Source: Bacteroidales bacterium | Lineage (GTDB): Bacteria; Bacteroidota; Bacteroidia; Bacteroidales; P3 | Direction: 5' to 3' | Assembly: GCA_017451385.1 (NCBI GenBank) | Contig: JAFSPS010000042.1 | Location: 124,001-188,000, forward strand | DNA length: 64,000 nt | The notes under the pieces: generated by a model | Seen by the model: only the letters and a program-made list of their open reading frames with translations | What the model was told of the DNA's origin: nothing | The model's database searches: none | Translations under genes and position numbers: made by a program | Part shown: one piece after another, positions 26,804 to 35,748 of the stretch | How positions within the stretch are numbered: the first letter of the stretch is position 1 | Layout of the letters: each line of letters starts with the position of its first letter

Positions 26804-27391
26804 ATGGCACGAATACCATTAAAAATAACACTCTATAAATCGGAAATCATCTACGACATACAGAACAAGAGCATGCTCTTGGCGCGCAGCCGTAACACGG
26901 GCGACAACTACGAGGACGTAGCCCACATGCAGGCCAATGACGATGAGGAGAACGAGAACCAGATAATGCGGAGCATAGGTAACGCATGGACTTCGTTGCA
27001 GTCGAAATTGTCGGAGTATGTAGATGTAGGGATAGAGGACTATGAGCGAGTAAATGCGGCAGGCGACACCGAGATAACGTGGCACCGCTATGGTGACCCT
27101 ACGGCAACACCGGCCACAGGAGACGGTATGGCGACAGCGACGAACCGCTTGTTTGACACGCAGGGGCGGTTGCTGGCCTACCTGCTGATGCCAGAGAACT
27201 ACAACGAGGCATCGAAAGAGTTGATAGCCACGGCTATGCACCAGTACATTGTCAATATGTCGCTTGCGGAGTGGTATGTGCTGACCAACAAGGCGGAAAG
27301 CGACACGTTCCTGACGATGGCGACAGGCAATTTCTCGCAGTTGCGAGAGGCATTGCATAGGAGAAAAAGACCCAGCCGCAGACCAGTATAA
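26804..27391 (+). CDS. Phage protein, member 2 of a three-gene family
   Basis: 195 residues. The C-terminal part contains HQYIVNMSLAEWYVLTNKAE followed by a helical run and a strongly basic tail (RRKRPSRRPV). This aligns by eye with the neighbours on both sides (YFVNYMVSRWYKFTNKEE and HEYMVCAALSDWMSITLP). It differs in a longer central segment containing a Gly/Thr/Ala-rich loop (about 27,100-27,130). A structural role is inferred from position among head/tail genes. Confidence 0.65.
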   Translation: MARIPLKITLYKSEIIYDIQNKSMLLARSRNTGDNYEDVAHMQANDDEENENQIMRSIGNAWTSLQSKLSEYVDVGIEDYERVNAAGDTEITWHRYGDPTATPATGDGMATATNRLFDTQGRLLAYLLMPENYNEASKELIATAMHQYIVNMSLAEWYVLTNKAESDTFLTMATGNFSQLREALHRRKRPSRRPV

Positions 27392-27403
27392 CGAAGAAGA
27401 GAG

Positions 27404-27949
27404 ATGTTATCCGACAGCATCACATATACGCTGACCAATCTTACAGCGAGAGATAAGACGGTTCGCATCCTGATAAACCGCAGTGAGTTGCTACACGACA
27501 TAAGCAACATGGCCTATGTAGAAGGCGACATTATGGAGACTGAGGATGACCACCAGCGTCATCAAGTGTTCGACATAATACAAGACGGGAACATAGACAG
27601 GATAGAGCGAGTGCTGAACAAGAGCTATACAGAGATAGAGGAGGCTACCTATCCGTACAGCAAGCGCGAGGTACAGCATGGCACCACCTTGTCGGACATG
27701 CACGAGGGGCCGCGGGTCTATAGCCTGCTGCTGACACTGCCGAAGGACTTTGCCGAGGCGACGTTAGACCACATGGTGCATCTGATACACGAGTATATGG
27801 TCTGTGCCGCCTTGTCGGACTGGATGAGCATCACCCTGCCGACAGCTGCGGACAAATGGACAATGAAGAAAGAGACAGCAATGGACGATTTGCGGAGGGC
27901 GGTGAATTTCCGCATACGCAGGGTGCGACGTACGATGTCACCTTTTTAA
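27404..27949 (+). CDS. Phage protein, member 3 of a three-gene family
   Basis: 181 residues. The N-terminal half is beta-rich with a central acidic segment. The C-terminal half contains the shared family pattern (HEYMVCAALSDWMSIT, then an acidic helix and the basic tail RIRRVRRTMSPF). Spacing to its paralogue is 12 bases. As for the other two, a minor structural role is the most likely reading. Confidence 0.65.
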   Translation: MLSDSITYTLTNLTARDKTVRILINRSELLHDISNMAYVEGDIMETEDDHQRHQVFDIIQDGNIDRIERVLNKSYTEIEEATYPYSKREVQHGTTLSDMHEGPRVYSLLLTLPKDFAEATLDHMVHLIHEYMVCAALSDWMSITLPTAADKWTMKKETAMDDLRRAVNFRIRRVRRTMSPF

Positions 27950-27972
27950 TCAAAATAAAAAAATTAGATACT

Positions 27973-28863
27973 ATGGAAGTAAAGCTAACCATTCAGAAAA
28001 CGCGCAACGGCTATACGACGCGTTACGCCACTACTGACGGACAGGGGCAGGAAACCGTGACCATTGGTCGTCAGCTTGAAGTGGCATTGATAGAGCTGTT
28101 AGAGTATTCGCAGATAGCGACAGATGTCATGGCGCAGATAGCAAGAGAGGGGCGCTGTGACTTATTGCTCAACACACGTTTCCCCGAGCCCGAACCCGAG
28201 CCTGAACCCGAGCCTGAACCCGAACCCGAGCCCGAACCCGAACAGTTTGCAACCACATGGACGGAGGCTGACATAGAGGCACGAACAGGCGGAGCAGTGC
28301 AGAAGATAGACCTACACGGGGCGCGAGTAAGAGATGACAACGGCATCCTTAGAATAATGTATCTCGATGGTACTACGCCAAGCAGCGTCACCTTTGTTGC
28401 AAAGAAAGTGGAGAACGAGCCCTTGAAATTTGACATTGACACACAGGAGGCTGATGTTGCCCAGCTGCTGGCATCTTCTTTTAATAATAACTTGTTGCCG
28501 TTCCTTGTCAGCAATAATAACGAGCAAGAGAGTTATGGGCAGATGCAAATAAATGAGCCTATGTCGGATGAACCTACCACGGAACGTAGGCTGGTATTCT
28601 CCGGTGCAGAATACTTCACCACAGACCTCGATGCAGAAACAGCAGAGACAAGCACGCTCACCGTGCATTTCATCCCCACACACGAATATGCGCTACCATC
28701 TGATTCTAATATCACAACTGACAACCAGACCGTCTATGTGAACCGAGTAATACAGTCAGAAGGCGGTCGCCTGCTCATAAACGGTCAGGAAGTGCTATTT
28801 GCCACCTGGGATTATCGTACCACAATAGCCACCATACACACAATACCAGACGCACTACCCTAA
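27973..28863 (+). CDS. Phage virion-type protein with Glu-Pro hinge
   Basis: 296 residues from the ATG at 27,973; the earlier in-frame start would overlap the previous gene by about 95 bases. A small N-terminal domain (KLTIQKTRNGYTTRYATTD, about 70 residues) is joined by a Glu-Pro dipeptide repeat (28,185-28,243) to a larger beta-rich C-terminal region. Glu-Pro repeats form stiff extended rods, so this looks like two folded heads held apart by a spacer, as in fibre, decoration or attachment proteins. A hairpin terminator follows. Function is not established. Confidence 0.65.
   Translation: MEVKLTIQKTRNGYTTRYATTDGQGQETVTIGRQLEVALIELLEYSQIATDVMAQIAREGRCDLLLNTRFPEPEPEPEPEPEPEPEPEPEQFATTWTEADIEARTGGAVQKIDLHGARVRDDNGILRIMYLDGTTPSSVTFVAKKVENEPLKFDIDTQEADVAQLLASSFNNNLLPFLVSNNNEQESYGQMQINEPMSDEPTTERRLVFSGAEYFTTDLDAETAETSTLTVHFIPTHEYALPSDSNITTDNQTVYVNRVIQSEGGRLLINGQEVLFATWDYRTTIATIHTIPDALP
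28185..28243 (+). repeat. Glu-Pro coding tandem repeat
   Basis: About ten copies of the six-base unit GA(A/G)CC(C/T), encoding alternating Glu and Pro inside the preceding gene. Slipped-strand changes in whole units would lengthen or shorten the hinge without breaking the frame. Confidence 0.9.
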
Positions 28864-28888
28864 ACAAGCCAATAAACAACAATCATTC

Positions 28889-28920
28889 GGATGGGGAACC
28901 TCCTACGGGATTCCCCATCC
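28889..28920 (+). terminator. Strong hairpin before the endolysin gene
   Basis: A perfect 10-base-pair stem (GGATGGGGAA with TTCCCCATCC) has a 12-base loop. Only two T residues follow, so it is a moderate terminator or a processing/attenuation site. It separates the structural genes from the lysis genes. Confidence 0.65.
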
Positions 28921-28940
28921 TTGCAAAATATCAGATAGCC

Positions 28941-29393
28941 ATGAAATACTTCACACTTGACGAACTCTCCCGCTCATCCACAGCCGAGAAAAACAACATC
29001 AAAAACAAACCCACCACCGACGACATCGTCGCCCTCACCGCCCTCGTCGATAACATCCTCGACCCAGCAAGGCAGAAAATAGGCGCACCCATCACCGTCA
29101 CCTCCGGCTACCGCTGCCCACAACTCAACCGCCTCGTAGGCGGCTCCCCAACCAGCCAGCACACACGCGGCGAAGCCGCCGACCTCACCATGGCCAGCGG
29201 CAAAGAAAACCTCCAACTCGCACGCGTCATATACAAACTCGGCACCTTCGACCAACTCATCATCGAAAACGCCGACCCCTCCGTCACACAATGCCAGTGG
29301 GTACACGTCTCCTACTCCCGCTCCGGCAACCGCCGACAAGTCCTCGTCAAACACAAAGGACAAAAAGGCTACAAACCATACAACCTCGCATGA
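28941..29393 (+). CDS. M15-family peptidase, phage endolysin
   Basis: 150 residues. The Peptidase_M15A pattern is complete: SGYRC (residues 55-59), then SQHTRGEAADL with zinc ligands H74 and D81, and WVHVSY with H122. Such enzymes cleave D-Ala-containing peptide cross-links in peptidoglycan and act as phage endolysins. No signal peptide is seen, so release needs a holin. The plus strand of this gene is strikingly poor in G and rich in C and A compared with the early phage genes. Its stop codon overlaps the start of the lipoprotein gene, a common endolysin/spanin arrangement. Confidence 0.9.
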   Translation: MKYFTLDELSRSSTAEKNNIKNKPTTDDIVALTALVDNILDPARQKIGAPITVTSGYRCPQLNRLVGGSPTSQHTRGEAADLTMASGKENLQLARVIYKLGTFDQLIIENADPSVTQCQWVHVSYSRSGNRRQVLVKHKGQKGYKPYNLA

Positions 29394-29773
29394 CCATGAG
29401 ACAATACATAACAATACTCATCGCAGCCCTCGCATGCGCCGCCTGCTCCCCGACACAACAACTCGTACGCCATCGCACCGACACCATCCGCGTCGAGACA
29501 CAAGTGCGGGACAGCATCGACCGGTGGCACTTTGTCACCACCTCGCAAAAAGGCGACACCGTCTATCATACGGACAGCATAATCATAAACCGCTGGCACG
29601 TGCGCTGGCGCGACAGCGTGCGCCTCGTCCAAGACACCGTGCGGCAGACCATAGCACGCACCGTAGAGCGTCCGCTGACAACTTGGCAGAACCTGCGGCT
29701 GACACTCTTCTGGCCGCTCGCCGTAGCCGTGGCGCTACTACTACTCCTCCTCGCATACCTCGCAAAAAAATGA
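29390..29773 (+). CDS. Rz-like lysis lipoprotein
   Basis: 127 residues from the ATG overlapping the endolysin stop; a second ATG at 29,396 is possible. An N-terminal lipoprotein signal (ITILIAALACAACS, lipobox Cys about residue 20) is followed by a polar region with Asp/Thr/Arg-rich heptads (DTIRVETQVRDSIDRWH) and a C-terminal transmembrane helix (WPLAVAVALLLLLLAYL) with a Lys-Lys end. Having both a lipid anchor and a membrane helix suggests a unimolecular spanin that links outer and inner membranes for the last lysis step. Position directly after the endolysin supports this. Confidence 0.75.
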   Translation: MTMRQYITILIAALACAACSPTQQLVRHRTDTIRVETQVRDSIDRWHFVTTSQKGDTVYHTDSIIINRWHVRWRDSVRLVQDTVRQTIARTVERPLTTWQNLRLTLFWPLAVAVALLLLLLAYLAKK

Positions 29774-29777
29774 AACC

Positions 29778-30098
29778 ATGAACCCCGAGACACGCCTGCT
29801 CCTCATCAACTACTACCAAGGCCTTGCCGACGCACTGCGACAAGGCACACTGCAATTCACCGAGGAGCAGGCGTTCATGATACTGCGTGGCATAGCCCCA
29901 GCGCAAGGCGAGCATCAGCGCAGGCTGCGACTGTGCAGCATCAGTCAGGCGTGCCGCTACCTCGGCATCAGCCAGCCCACCTTCCGCAAGCTCGTGAAAC
30001 AAGGCGAGCTGCCGCAGGGTCGCAAGATAGCAGGCATAAGAGAAAAGATTTGGAACAAGGAAGACATAGAAGAGTATGCGAGGAAAAACGGGAAATAG
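29778..30098 (+). CDS. Small helix-turn-helix (excisionase/MerR-type) DNA-binding protein
   Basis: 106 residues, five bases after the lipoprotein gene. The C-terminal half has a clear winged helix-turn-helix of the excisionase family: SISQACRYLGISQPTFRKLVKQG (split here as SISQACRYLGIS and QPTFRKLVKQG), then LPQGRKIAGI and IWNKEDIEEYARKNGK. The N-terminal 50 residues are helical and may dimerise. Lying between lysis and tail genes, it could be a late regulator; an inverted-repeat cluster just downstream (30,111-30,160) is a candidate binding site. Excisionase function is possible, but no integrase is visible. Confidence 0.75.
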   Translation: MNPETRLLLINYYQGLADALRQGTLQFTEEQAFMILRGIAPAQGEHQRRLRLCSISQACRYLGISQPTFRKLVKQGELPQGRKIAGIREKIWNKEDIEEYARKNGK

Positions 30099-30110
30099 CA
30101 GATAAGTATA

Positions 30111-30160
30111 TGTTACTTTTTAACATAAAAAGTAACATTAGAACATTCTTATGTTAAGAA
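30111..30160 (+). promoter_or_regulatory. Inverted-repeat cluster, candidate operator or terminator
   Basis: Two perfect palindromes lie between the helix-turn-helix gene and the tail gene: TGTTACTTTT / AAAAGTAACA (30,111-30,120 with 30,128-30,137) and TTCTTA-TGT-TAAGAA (30,146-30,160). The pentamer AACAT/ATGTT recurs four times across the cluster. There is no T tract, which favours a protein-binding site over a terminator. Confidence 0.5.
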
Positions 30161-30189
30161 AAAACAGATTTCATAACACGGGGAACAGT

Positions 30190-33100
30190 ATGAATAAAGA
30201 TATAAGATATAACGGCATTACCGAAAACACATCGGACTATAATGCGAAAGACGGAGACCTCACAACAGCAATCAATCTTATTGCAGACACTGATGGTCTC
30301 AAACCATTCATTGCCCCCACCAAGATGTTTTCGTTGCCCTATGGGTCGCTGCGCTACATCCACAACACAGCACAATACAAACACTATATAGCGGAAACAG
30401 TGTCGGGCAACATACACACTATCTGTCATTACATTCCTGACACGCAAACGTTCACGCTTGTCAAGACCTTTGATGCTGGTGTCGCTATCCATGATGTCAG
30501 CGGCATGGGGAATACCTTAGTGATACTGGCTTCAGACGGCATACATTATATATTATGGAGACAAGAGGGCGCATCATACATATATCTCGGACAGAAACCG
30601 CCCGAATTAGACATGCGTTTTTCTATGTCATACAATCTTCCCGCGCCCTATGATATGTCGCCTTTTGCTAATCCTGGCAGTAACACATCCCGCTGGGACC
30701 CCATCAACCCTCATGAGAAGACATACGGCTATGCTTGCCGTATGTCGCCACACGATGGCTCAACAATCGTCTCGCCGTCGGGCAAATTTTTCGAGAACGT
30801 ACGGACAGACCTGAATAACACGATATGGGCGCTCGTCAATTCTGCCAATGCGGTCATAAGCAGTTTGGGACACTTCTATGCACCATTCTTTGTGCGCTAT
30901 TGCTATAGGCTCTATGATGGAACGCAGTTCATGCACTCCGTACCTATCTTCATGCCCCTCTCTGGACCTTTTCAATATTTTGTTATCTGCAACAGCCGTT
31001 CTATATCTTCTGTGGATGGCTCCATGCGCGACGTGTTACAAGACCCGTATGGCGATGGCCACCTGAAACTATACATCTGGTATTGGGATGAGGATGGCAG
31101 CGACCCCACAGGCAACGGCAGCAACGTCCGTCGCTTTGATACAGACCACAATACGTTATTCTCCTATTTCCCGATTAACGAGGCTCTACAATACTCGCTT
31201 GGGCACCTCTCCACCACCGTTGCAGACACTCTCAGGGACTGGGCGGACATCATTACATCTGTTGATATTTTCGTCTCTCCTCCCTTCATACGCGAAAAGG
31301 TTGATGAACCTATTGAAGGCCTTACGCACCGACCTTTGCAGACTGCCATGCGCGACCAGTTTGAAATCGTCACACACTGGTATCATCAACATGGTAATAT
31401 TGATGAACCTTATGCCGATGTTGATTTTCCCCTTGAAGATATAGAATCCTATTGCACGCGGCTCTCCGAGGTAAATACCTTCTACAAGGTTAAGTCAATC
31501 CCGATAAACACTATCATCGAGGCTGTAGGGCAAACAGGGTTCAGGGACGTGGATATACCAAGCAACGTCCTGCCTATCCTTGCCACGCAGGAAGCGATGA
31601 CAGACGACTATAAGTCGCACAACAGGCTTTTGCCGTTCAGTTCGTCATCGTCGGACTGCATAACATCCCTCTTTGCATACAATGCCAAACTCAATATTGC
31701 GGCACCCGTAGAGAGGTTTCACGGCTTTCCCTTCTACGCGCTGACACGCTCGAATGACGAATTTGAGGGGCATCCACTCTCCGCCACAAACATATCACAC
31801 CCCGACCTACAGATGGATATTGAATGGGTTATAGTCAGCGAGGTATATGTTACACTCCGCACATCGGAGGGTTTGAAATATGTGAAGGCGAACTCACCTT
31901 ACGGCAACATCGCCAACGGGCAGGCATACATCTCTACCACGTTCTACAGCATCTTCTGCTCCCCTATCTTTTATCCAGACAGTCGTGCCATCTCGCTGAC
32001 GCTGAAACTATCGTACAAGGTGACAAATAACAGCACGCCGTTTGAGCGGTTTTATACTGCGAAGATGACACCATCGCCATTCCTCAACGCCAGTTGCACA
32101 CAACCTCTGGCACTCATAAGTCATCATGTGCTGACATCATCTACACCAATCTCGACAGAGATAAACAATCAAGTCAATATACATTCCGTTCTGACAACGA
32201 CACCGCCAACGTTCATTGCCGACCAAGATACCGTCGCATATCCTAATAAGCTATACACATCAGAGACAAACAACCCCTTTGTGTTTCCACCGACAAGTAT
32301 CAATACCGTTGGTTCAGGCGTTATCATAGGACTGTCGGCAGCAGCCAAAGCATTGTCGCAAGGGCAGTTTGGACAGTTTCCGCTCTACGCCTTCACAGAT
32401 GAAGGCATCTGGTCGCTGGCAGTCTCCTCGACGGGAGGGTATAACTCTGTTCAGCCTCTCAGTCGAGATGTGTGCATCAACAAGAAGTCCATCACACAAC
32501 TTGATTCGGCAGTTCTCTTCTGCTCTCAGCGCGGGCTCATGCTGGTTAGCGGCAGCGATGTGTCGTGCATTTCAGAGGCAATACAAAACATACGCCACTT
32601 CAACCCTGTCACGGAACTCCCGTTGTCGGCACACCTCGCCATCCTCTCCGGACTACCTACCTCATCGTCCATCTATCCGGACATACCGTTTAGAGAATAC
32701 CTTTCCAAGGCAGATATTTTCTACATCTATACACGACAACTAATCATAGTCTATCGTTCTGACAAGAATTATAGCTATGCTTATTCCCTCTCTGGGAAAC
32801 AATGGACGACCATTGTAGAAGACGAACCCATCACAAACCACTTGAACTCATATCCCGATGCTATCGCGCTGCGCAATGTCCCCTATCGGACCGTGTATGG
32901 TACTATTGCATATACACAAGATGTTTACAACTACAGCCGAGAGGACTATAACACCGACCCTGCCGAAGGTCCTGTTTTCTTCTCTCGTTCCTTGCTTCTC
33001 TCACGTGCTATCAATCTTGACTATCCGAACTCACTAAAAACAATCACATCACTTATCCAGCGTGGCGATTTCGAGCGAGGACACGTCCGAACGATTCTCT

Positions 33101-33285
33101 ATGGCTCACGAGACCTGCGGCACTGGATATATGTTGCTTCCAGCCGCGACCATTTTGTGAGGGGGTTCTCTGGCACGCCGTACAAGTATTTCCGTATAGC
33201 ACTGCTTATCAACCTCTATGCTGATGAGACCATTTATGGAGCATCGTGTCAGTTCAACGTACGAGAGAGCAATAAACCAAGATAA
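30190..33285 (+). CDS. Large phage tail / tail-stabilisation protein
   Basis: 1,031 residues from the ATG at 30,190; an in-frame start 13 codons earlier lies inside the palindrome cluster. The N-terminal pattern (DIRYNGITENTSDYNAKDGDL...AINLI) is typical of a large structural family in Bacteroidetes podovirus-like phages. The body is beta-rich, with repeated segments suggesting a propeller, including YAFTDEGIWSLAVSSTGGY and AVLFCSQRGLMLVSG. The C-terminus (YKYFRIALLINLYADET) resembles a jelly-roll end. It lies directly upstream of the portal gene. I read it as a tail hub or tail stabilisation protein like P22 gp10; this is by size and context, not sequence proof. Confidence 0.65.
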   Translation: MNKDIRYNGITENTSDYNAKDGDLTTAINLIADTDGLKPFIAPTKMFSLPYGSLRYIHNTAQYKHYIAETVSGNIHTICHYIPDTQTFTLVKTFDAGVAIHDVSGMGNTLVILASDGIHYILWRQEGASYIYLGQKPPELDMRFSMSYNLPAPYDMSPFANPGSNTSRWDPINPHEKTYGYACRMSPHDGSTIVSPSGKFFENVRTDLNNTIWALVNSANAVISSLGHFYAPFFVRYCYRLYDGTQFMHSVPIFMPLSGPFQYFVICNSRSISSVDGSMRDVLQDPYGDGHLKLYIWYWDEDGSDPTGNGSNVRRFDTDHNTLFSYFPINEALQYSLGHLSTTVADTLRDWADIITSVDIFVSPPFIREKVDEPIEGLTHRPLQTAMRDQFEIVTHWYHQHGNIDEPYADVDFPLEDIESYCTRLSEVNTFYKVKSIPINTIIEAVGQTGFRDVDIPSNVLPILATQEAMTDDYKSHNRLLPFSSSSSDCITSLFAYNAKLNIAAPVERFHGFPFYALTRSNDEFEGHPLSATNISHPDLQMDIEWVIVSEVYVTLRTSEGLKYVKANSPYGNIANGQAYISTTFYSIFCSPIFYPDSRAISLTLKLSYKVTNNSTPFERFYTAKMTPSPFLNASCTQPLALISHHVLTSSTPISTEINNQVNIHSVLTTTPPTFIADQDTVAYPNKLYTSETNNPFVFPPTSINTVGSGVIIGLSAAAKALSQGQFGQFPLYAFTDEGIWSLAVSSTGGYNSVQPLSRDVCINKKSITQLDSAVLFCSQRGLMLVSGSDVSCISEAIQNIRHFNPVTELPLSAHLAILSGLPTSSSIYPDIPFREYLSKADIFYIYTRQLIIVYRSDKNYSYAYSLSGKQWTTIVEDEPITNHLNSYPDAIALRNVPYRTVYGTIAYTQDVYNYSREDYNTDPAEGPVFFSRSLLLSRAINLDYPNSLKTITSLIQRGDFERGHVRTILYGSRDLRHWIYVASSRDHFVRGFSGTPYKYFRIALLINLYADETIYGASCQFNVRESNKPR

Positions 33286-33316
33286 ACGGATATTTAACTA
33301 CCTGCCACACCTCTAA

Positions 33317-33324
33317 CTAATTTT
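33317..33324 (+). promoter_or_regulatory. Candidate -7 element for the portal gene
   Basis: TAATTTTG matches TAnnTTTG and lies 21 bases before the portal ATG. A TTTA lies roughly where a -33 TTTG is expected. Weak, position-based call. Confidence 0.3.
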
Positions 33325-33345
33325 GTAGAAAAATAATAGACGATT

Positions 33346-35298
33346 ATGAATGACGAACGCCTGATGCCTATGTCCCGTATCAGTGATAGCAACAAGAGGG
33401 GCCACAAAGGTATTAAGAGAAGACATAATGACCGACGTGCTTTTGATATACTTATCGAGGCACAGAATCACTGGACCAACATGAGTCGCTTCCGTAGAGA
33501 ACGAGAGCGGAACAAGCGTTATGTCTATGGAGACCAATGGATGGACACTATTGACGTTGATGGGCAAAGGATTACGGAGGAAGAATATATACGGCAACAG
33601 GGCAACGTCCCACTTAAGAACAACATGATACGTCGCCTCGTCAATACCGTCATCGGTGTGTATCGTTCACAATCCAAAGAGCCTATCTGCACAGCGCGCG
33701 ACCGCGATGAGCAGAAATTAGGCGAGACTATGAGTACCGTCTTGCAATATAATATGCAACTCAATCGTCTCAAAGATGTGTATGCACGCACAATGGAAGA
33801 GTTTCTAATAGGGGGGCTCATAGTCCATCGCAAATGGTATGGCTGGAGAAACGACAAACTTGACTGCTGGACAGACTACATCAACCCCAACAATTTTTTT
33901 ATCGACTCCAATATGCGAGACTTTCGTTGTTGGGATTGCTCCTTTGTAGGAGAGATTCACGACATCAGCTTTGCATCCCTTTGCCAACAGTTCGCACACA
34001 ATAACGCCGACTGCAAACGTCTTGCAGAGATTTACCGTGGTTGCAATGATAGAACTACCTTCCATAACTTATACTCCGAGTTTGGTTACTCACAGCTGAA
34101 GAATTACGACTTCTTCTTGCCTTTCAACAATGGCATGTGCCGTGTTATAGAGGTGTGGCGCAAGGAGAGCAAGGCACGCTACCGCTGCCACGACTACAAT
34201 AGTGGCGAAATATTCAAATGTGAAATATCCGACAAGGCGACACTTGTTGATGCCGTTAATAGCCAACGCTTACAACGCGGCATTGCTGCTGGTATGCAAC
34301 CTGACGACATCCCACTCATCACCGCAGAATGGTTCATTGACAACTATTGGTACTACTATTTCCTTTCTCCTACAGGCGACATCCTTGATGAAGGCGAGAC
34401 ACCCTACGAACATAAGTCTCATCCTTATGTGTTCCGTGCATATCCATATATTGATGGTGAGATACACTCTTTTGCAAACGATGTGATAGACCAGCAAAGA
34501 TATACCAACCGACTAATAACCATGTACGATTGGGTATTGCGTTCCTCTGCCAAAGGAGTCCTTCTCGTCCCAGAGGATGCTATCCCACGAGGCATGGATG
34601 TCTCGGAGTTTGCCGACGAGTGGTCAAGGACTGATGGAGTCATCATCTATCAAGCCAAACCTGGAGTGCCTACGCCGCAACAAGTGGCTGCAAATACAAC
34701 GAATATAGGAATCTCCGAGTTGCTCAATCTACAAATAAAATTCTTTGAAGACATCAGTGGTGTCAATGGCGCATTGCAAGGCAAGCAGGGATGGTCAGGC
34801 ATGAGTGCTGCCCTATACAGCCAGCAGACGCAGAACGCCACCACGAGTCTTCTCGACATCTTAGAAAGTTTCTCCGAGTTCGTTGTTGAGGCAGCCTACA
34901 AGGATGTGAAGAATATACAACAGTATTACGACCAAAAGAGAGTGTTCAACATCGCAGGACGGAATAGCAGCCTCATAGAGTACGACCCTGCCAAGATACG
35001 TGACATCGAGTTTGACCTCAGTATAGTAGAAAGTACCGCTACACCAGTCTATCGGGCTATCAATAATGAGTTCTTGATGAAAATATGGGAGAGTCAGCAG
35101 ATTTCACTTCAGCAACTATTGGAGTTCGGTGATTTCCCATTTGCCGACGCTTTGCTGCAATCCCTCAAAAGCCAGCAAGAACAGATGGAACAAGGACAGC
35201 AACCGGAAGGTATATCGCCAGAGCTCATGCGGCAGATGCAGCAAAATGCCGACATGAACGCTGTCAATCGTGCCGACCAACTGTTAAAAGCCTCCTAA
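33346..35298 (+). CDS. Phage portal protein
   Basis: 650 residues, the size of large podophage portals. The portal ring sits at one capsid vertex, is the DNA channel and binds the terminase during packaging. Telling segments are YGDQWMD near residue 60, PLKNNMIRRLVNTVIGVYRSQ (about 87-107), and the stem/wing region with NQQG-like turns (about 440-520, including DISGVNGALQGKQGWSGMSAALYSQQ), which is characteristic of these proteins. The C-terminus is Gln-rich and helical (SLKSQQEQMEQGQQ, about 605-625), fitting a barrel. It follows the tail gene with a 60-base gap and is far from the terminase gene, unlike most phages. Confidence 0.85.
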   Translation: MNDERLMPMSRISDSNKRGHKGIKRRHNDRRAFDILIEAQNHWTNMSRFRRERERNKRYVYGDQWMDTIDVDGQRITEEEYIRQQGNVPLKNNMIRRLVNTVIGVYRSQSKEPICTARDRDEQKLGETMSTVLQYNMQLNRLKDVYARTMEEFLIGGLIVHRKWYGWRNDKLDCWTDYINPNNFFIDSNMRDFRCWDCSFVGEIHDISFASLCQQFAHNNADCKRLAEIYRGCNDRTTFHNLYSEFGYSQLKNYDFFLPFNNGMCRVIEVWRKESKARYRCHDYNSGEIFKCEISDKATLVDAVNSQRLQRGIAAGMQPDDIPLITAEWFIDNYWYYYFLSPTGDILDEGETPYEHKSHPYVFRAYPYIDGEIHSFANDVIDQQRYTNRLITMYDWVLRSSAKGVLLVPEDAIPRGMDVSEFADEWSRTDGVIIYQAKPGVPTPQQVAANTTNIGISELLNLQIKFFEDISGVNGALQGKQGWSGMSAALYSQQTQNATTSLLDILESFSEFVVEAAYKDVKNIQQYYDQKRVFNIAGRNSSLIEYDPAKIRDIEFDLSIVESTATPVYRAINNEFLMKIWESQQISLQQLLEFGDFPFADALLQSLKSQQEQMEQGQQPEGISPELMRQMQQNADMNAVNRADQLLKAS

Positions 35299-35304
35299 GG
35301 ACTT

Positions 35305-35748
35305 ATGGAGATAATACTATGTGACAGTTATGCCGAACACGGGCAACGAGTGACGCACATAGTGCGTCGTGACGGCATCATTAACATCATTACTCCGGTG
35401 CAGGGTGGTCGTTATGTAGTAGCACTTGACAATGTCGGTCCAGTGATGCGACAAGCGAACGAATGGGTTGCTGTAACAATAGATATATATGGAATAGCCA
35501 GCATCCGCAGACCGTATCAGCATGTTGCTGTTCCATACGAGTTCTGCACTCGCAAGCCGTGGCATGGATGGGTATATTACGAATATTACCCCCAACGACA
35601 ACTTCGCGCACTGTCGGCGTTCATTGATGACATCCGTCGGCAGGGACAGTCCGTCACGGTTACACCCATCTACAAACTGCTCCCCGAACGATGCGACCCG
35701 CACCCCCAACCCGAATTACTGAAAATAATACGCCATGCCATGATATAA
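35305..35748 (+). CDS. Last recognisable phage gene, function unknown
   Basis: 147 residues starting six bases after the portal stop. It begins with a beta-rich segment (MEIILCDSYAEHGQRVTHIV) and has an aromatic middle (KPWHGWVYYEYYP) followed by helices (LRALSAFIDDIRRQG). No known motif is recognised. The tight spacing ties it to the portal transcript. It marks the right-hand limit of clear phage coding sequence in the window. Confidence 0.6.
   Translation: MEIILCDSYAEHGQRVTHIVRRDGIINIITPVQGGRYVVALDNVGPVMRQANEWVAVTIDIYGIASIRRPYQHVAVPYEFCTRKPWHGWVYYEYYPQRQLRALSAFIDDIRRQGQSVTVTPIYKLLPERCDPHPQPELLKIIRHAMI

Noticed and set aside
28974-29414. Minus-strand open frame opposite the endolysin gene
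   Set aside because: Arises from the extreme G-poverty of the endolysin coding strand; the plus-strand gene has a complete catalytic set.
29434-29781. Embedded open frame within the Rz-like gene (Rz1-in-Rz arrangement)
   Set aside because: It has no lipoprotein signal and is His/Arg-rich; the outer gene already carries both lipobox and membrane helix.
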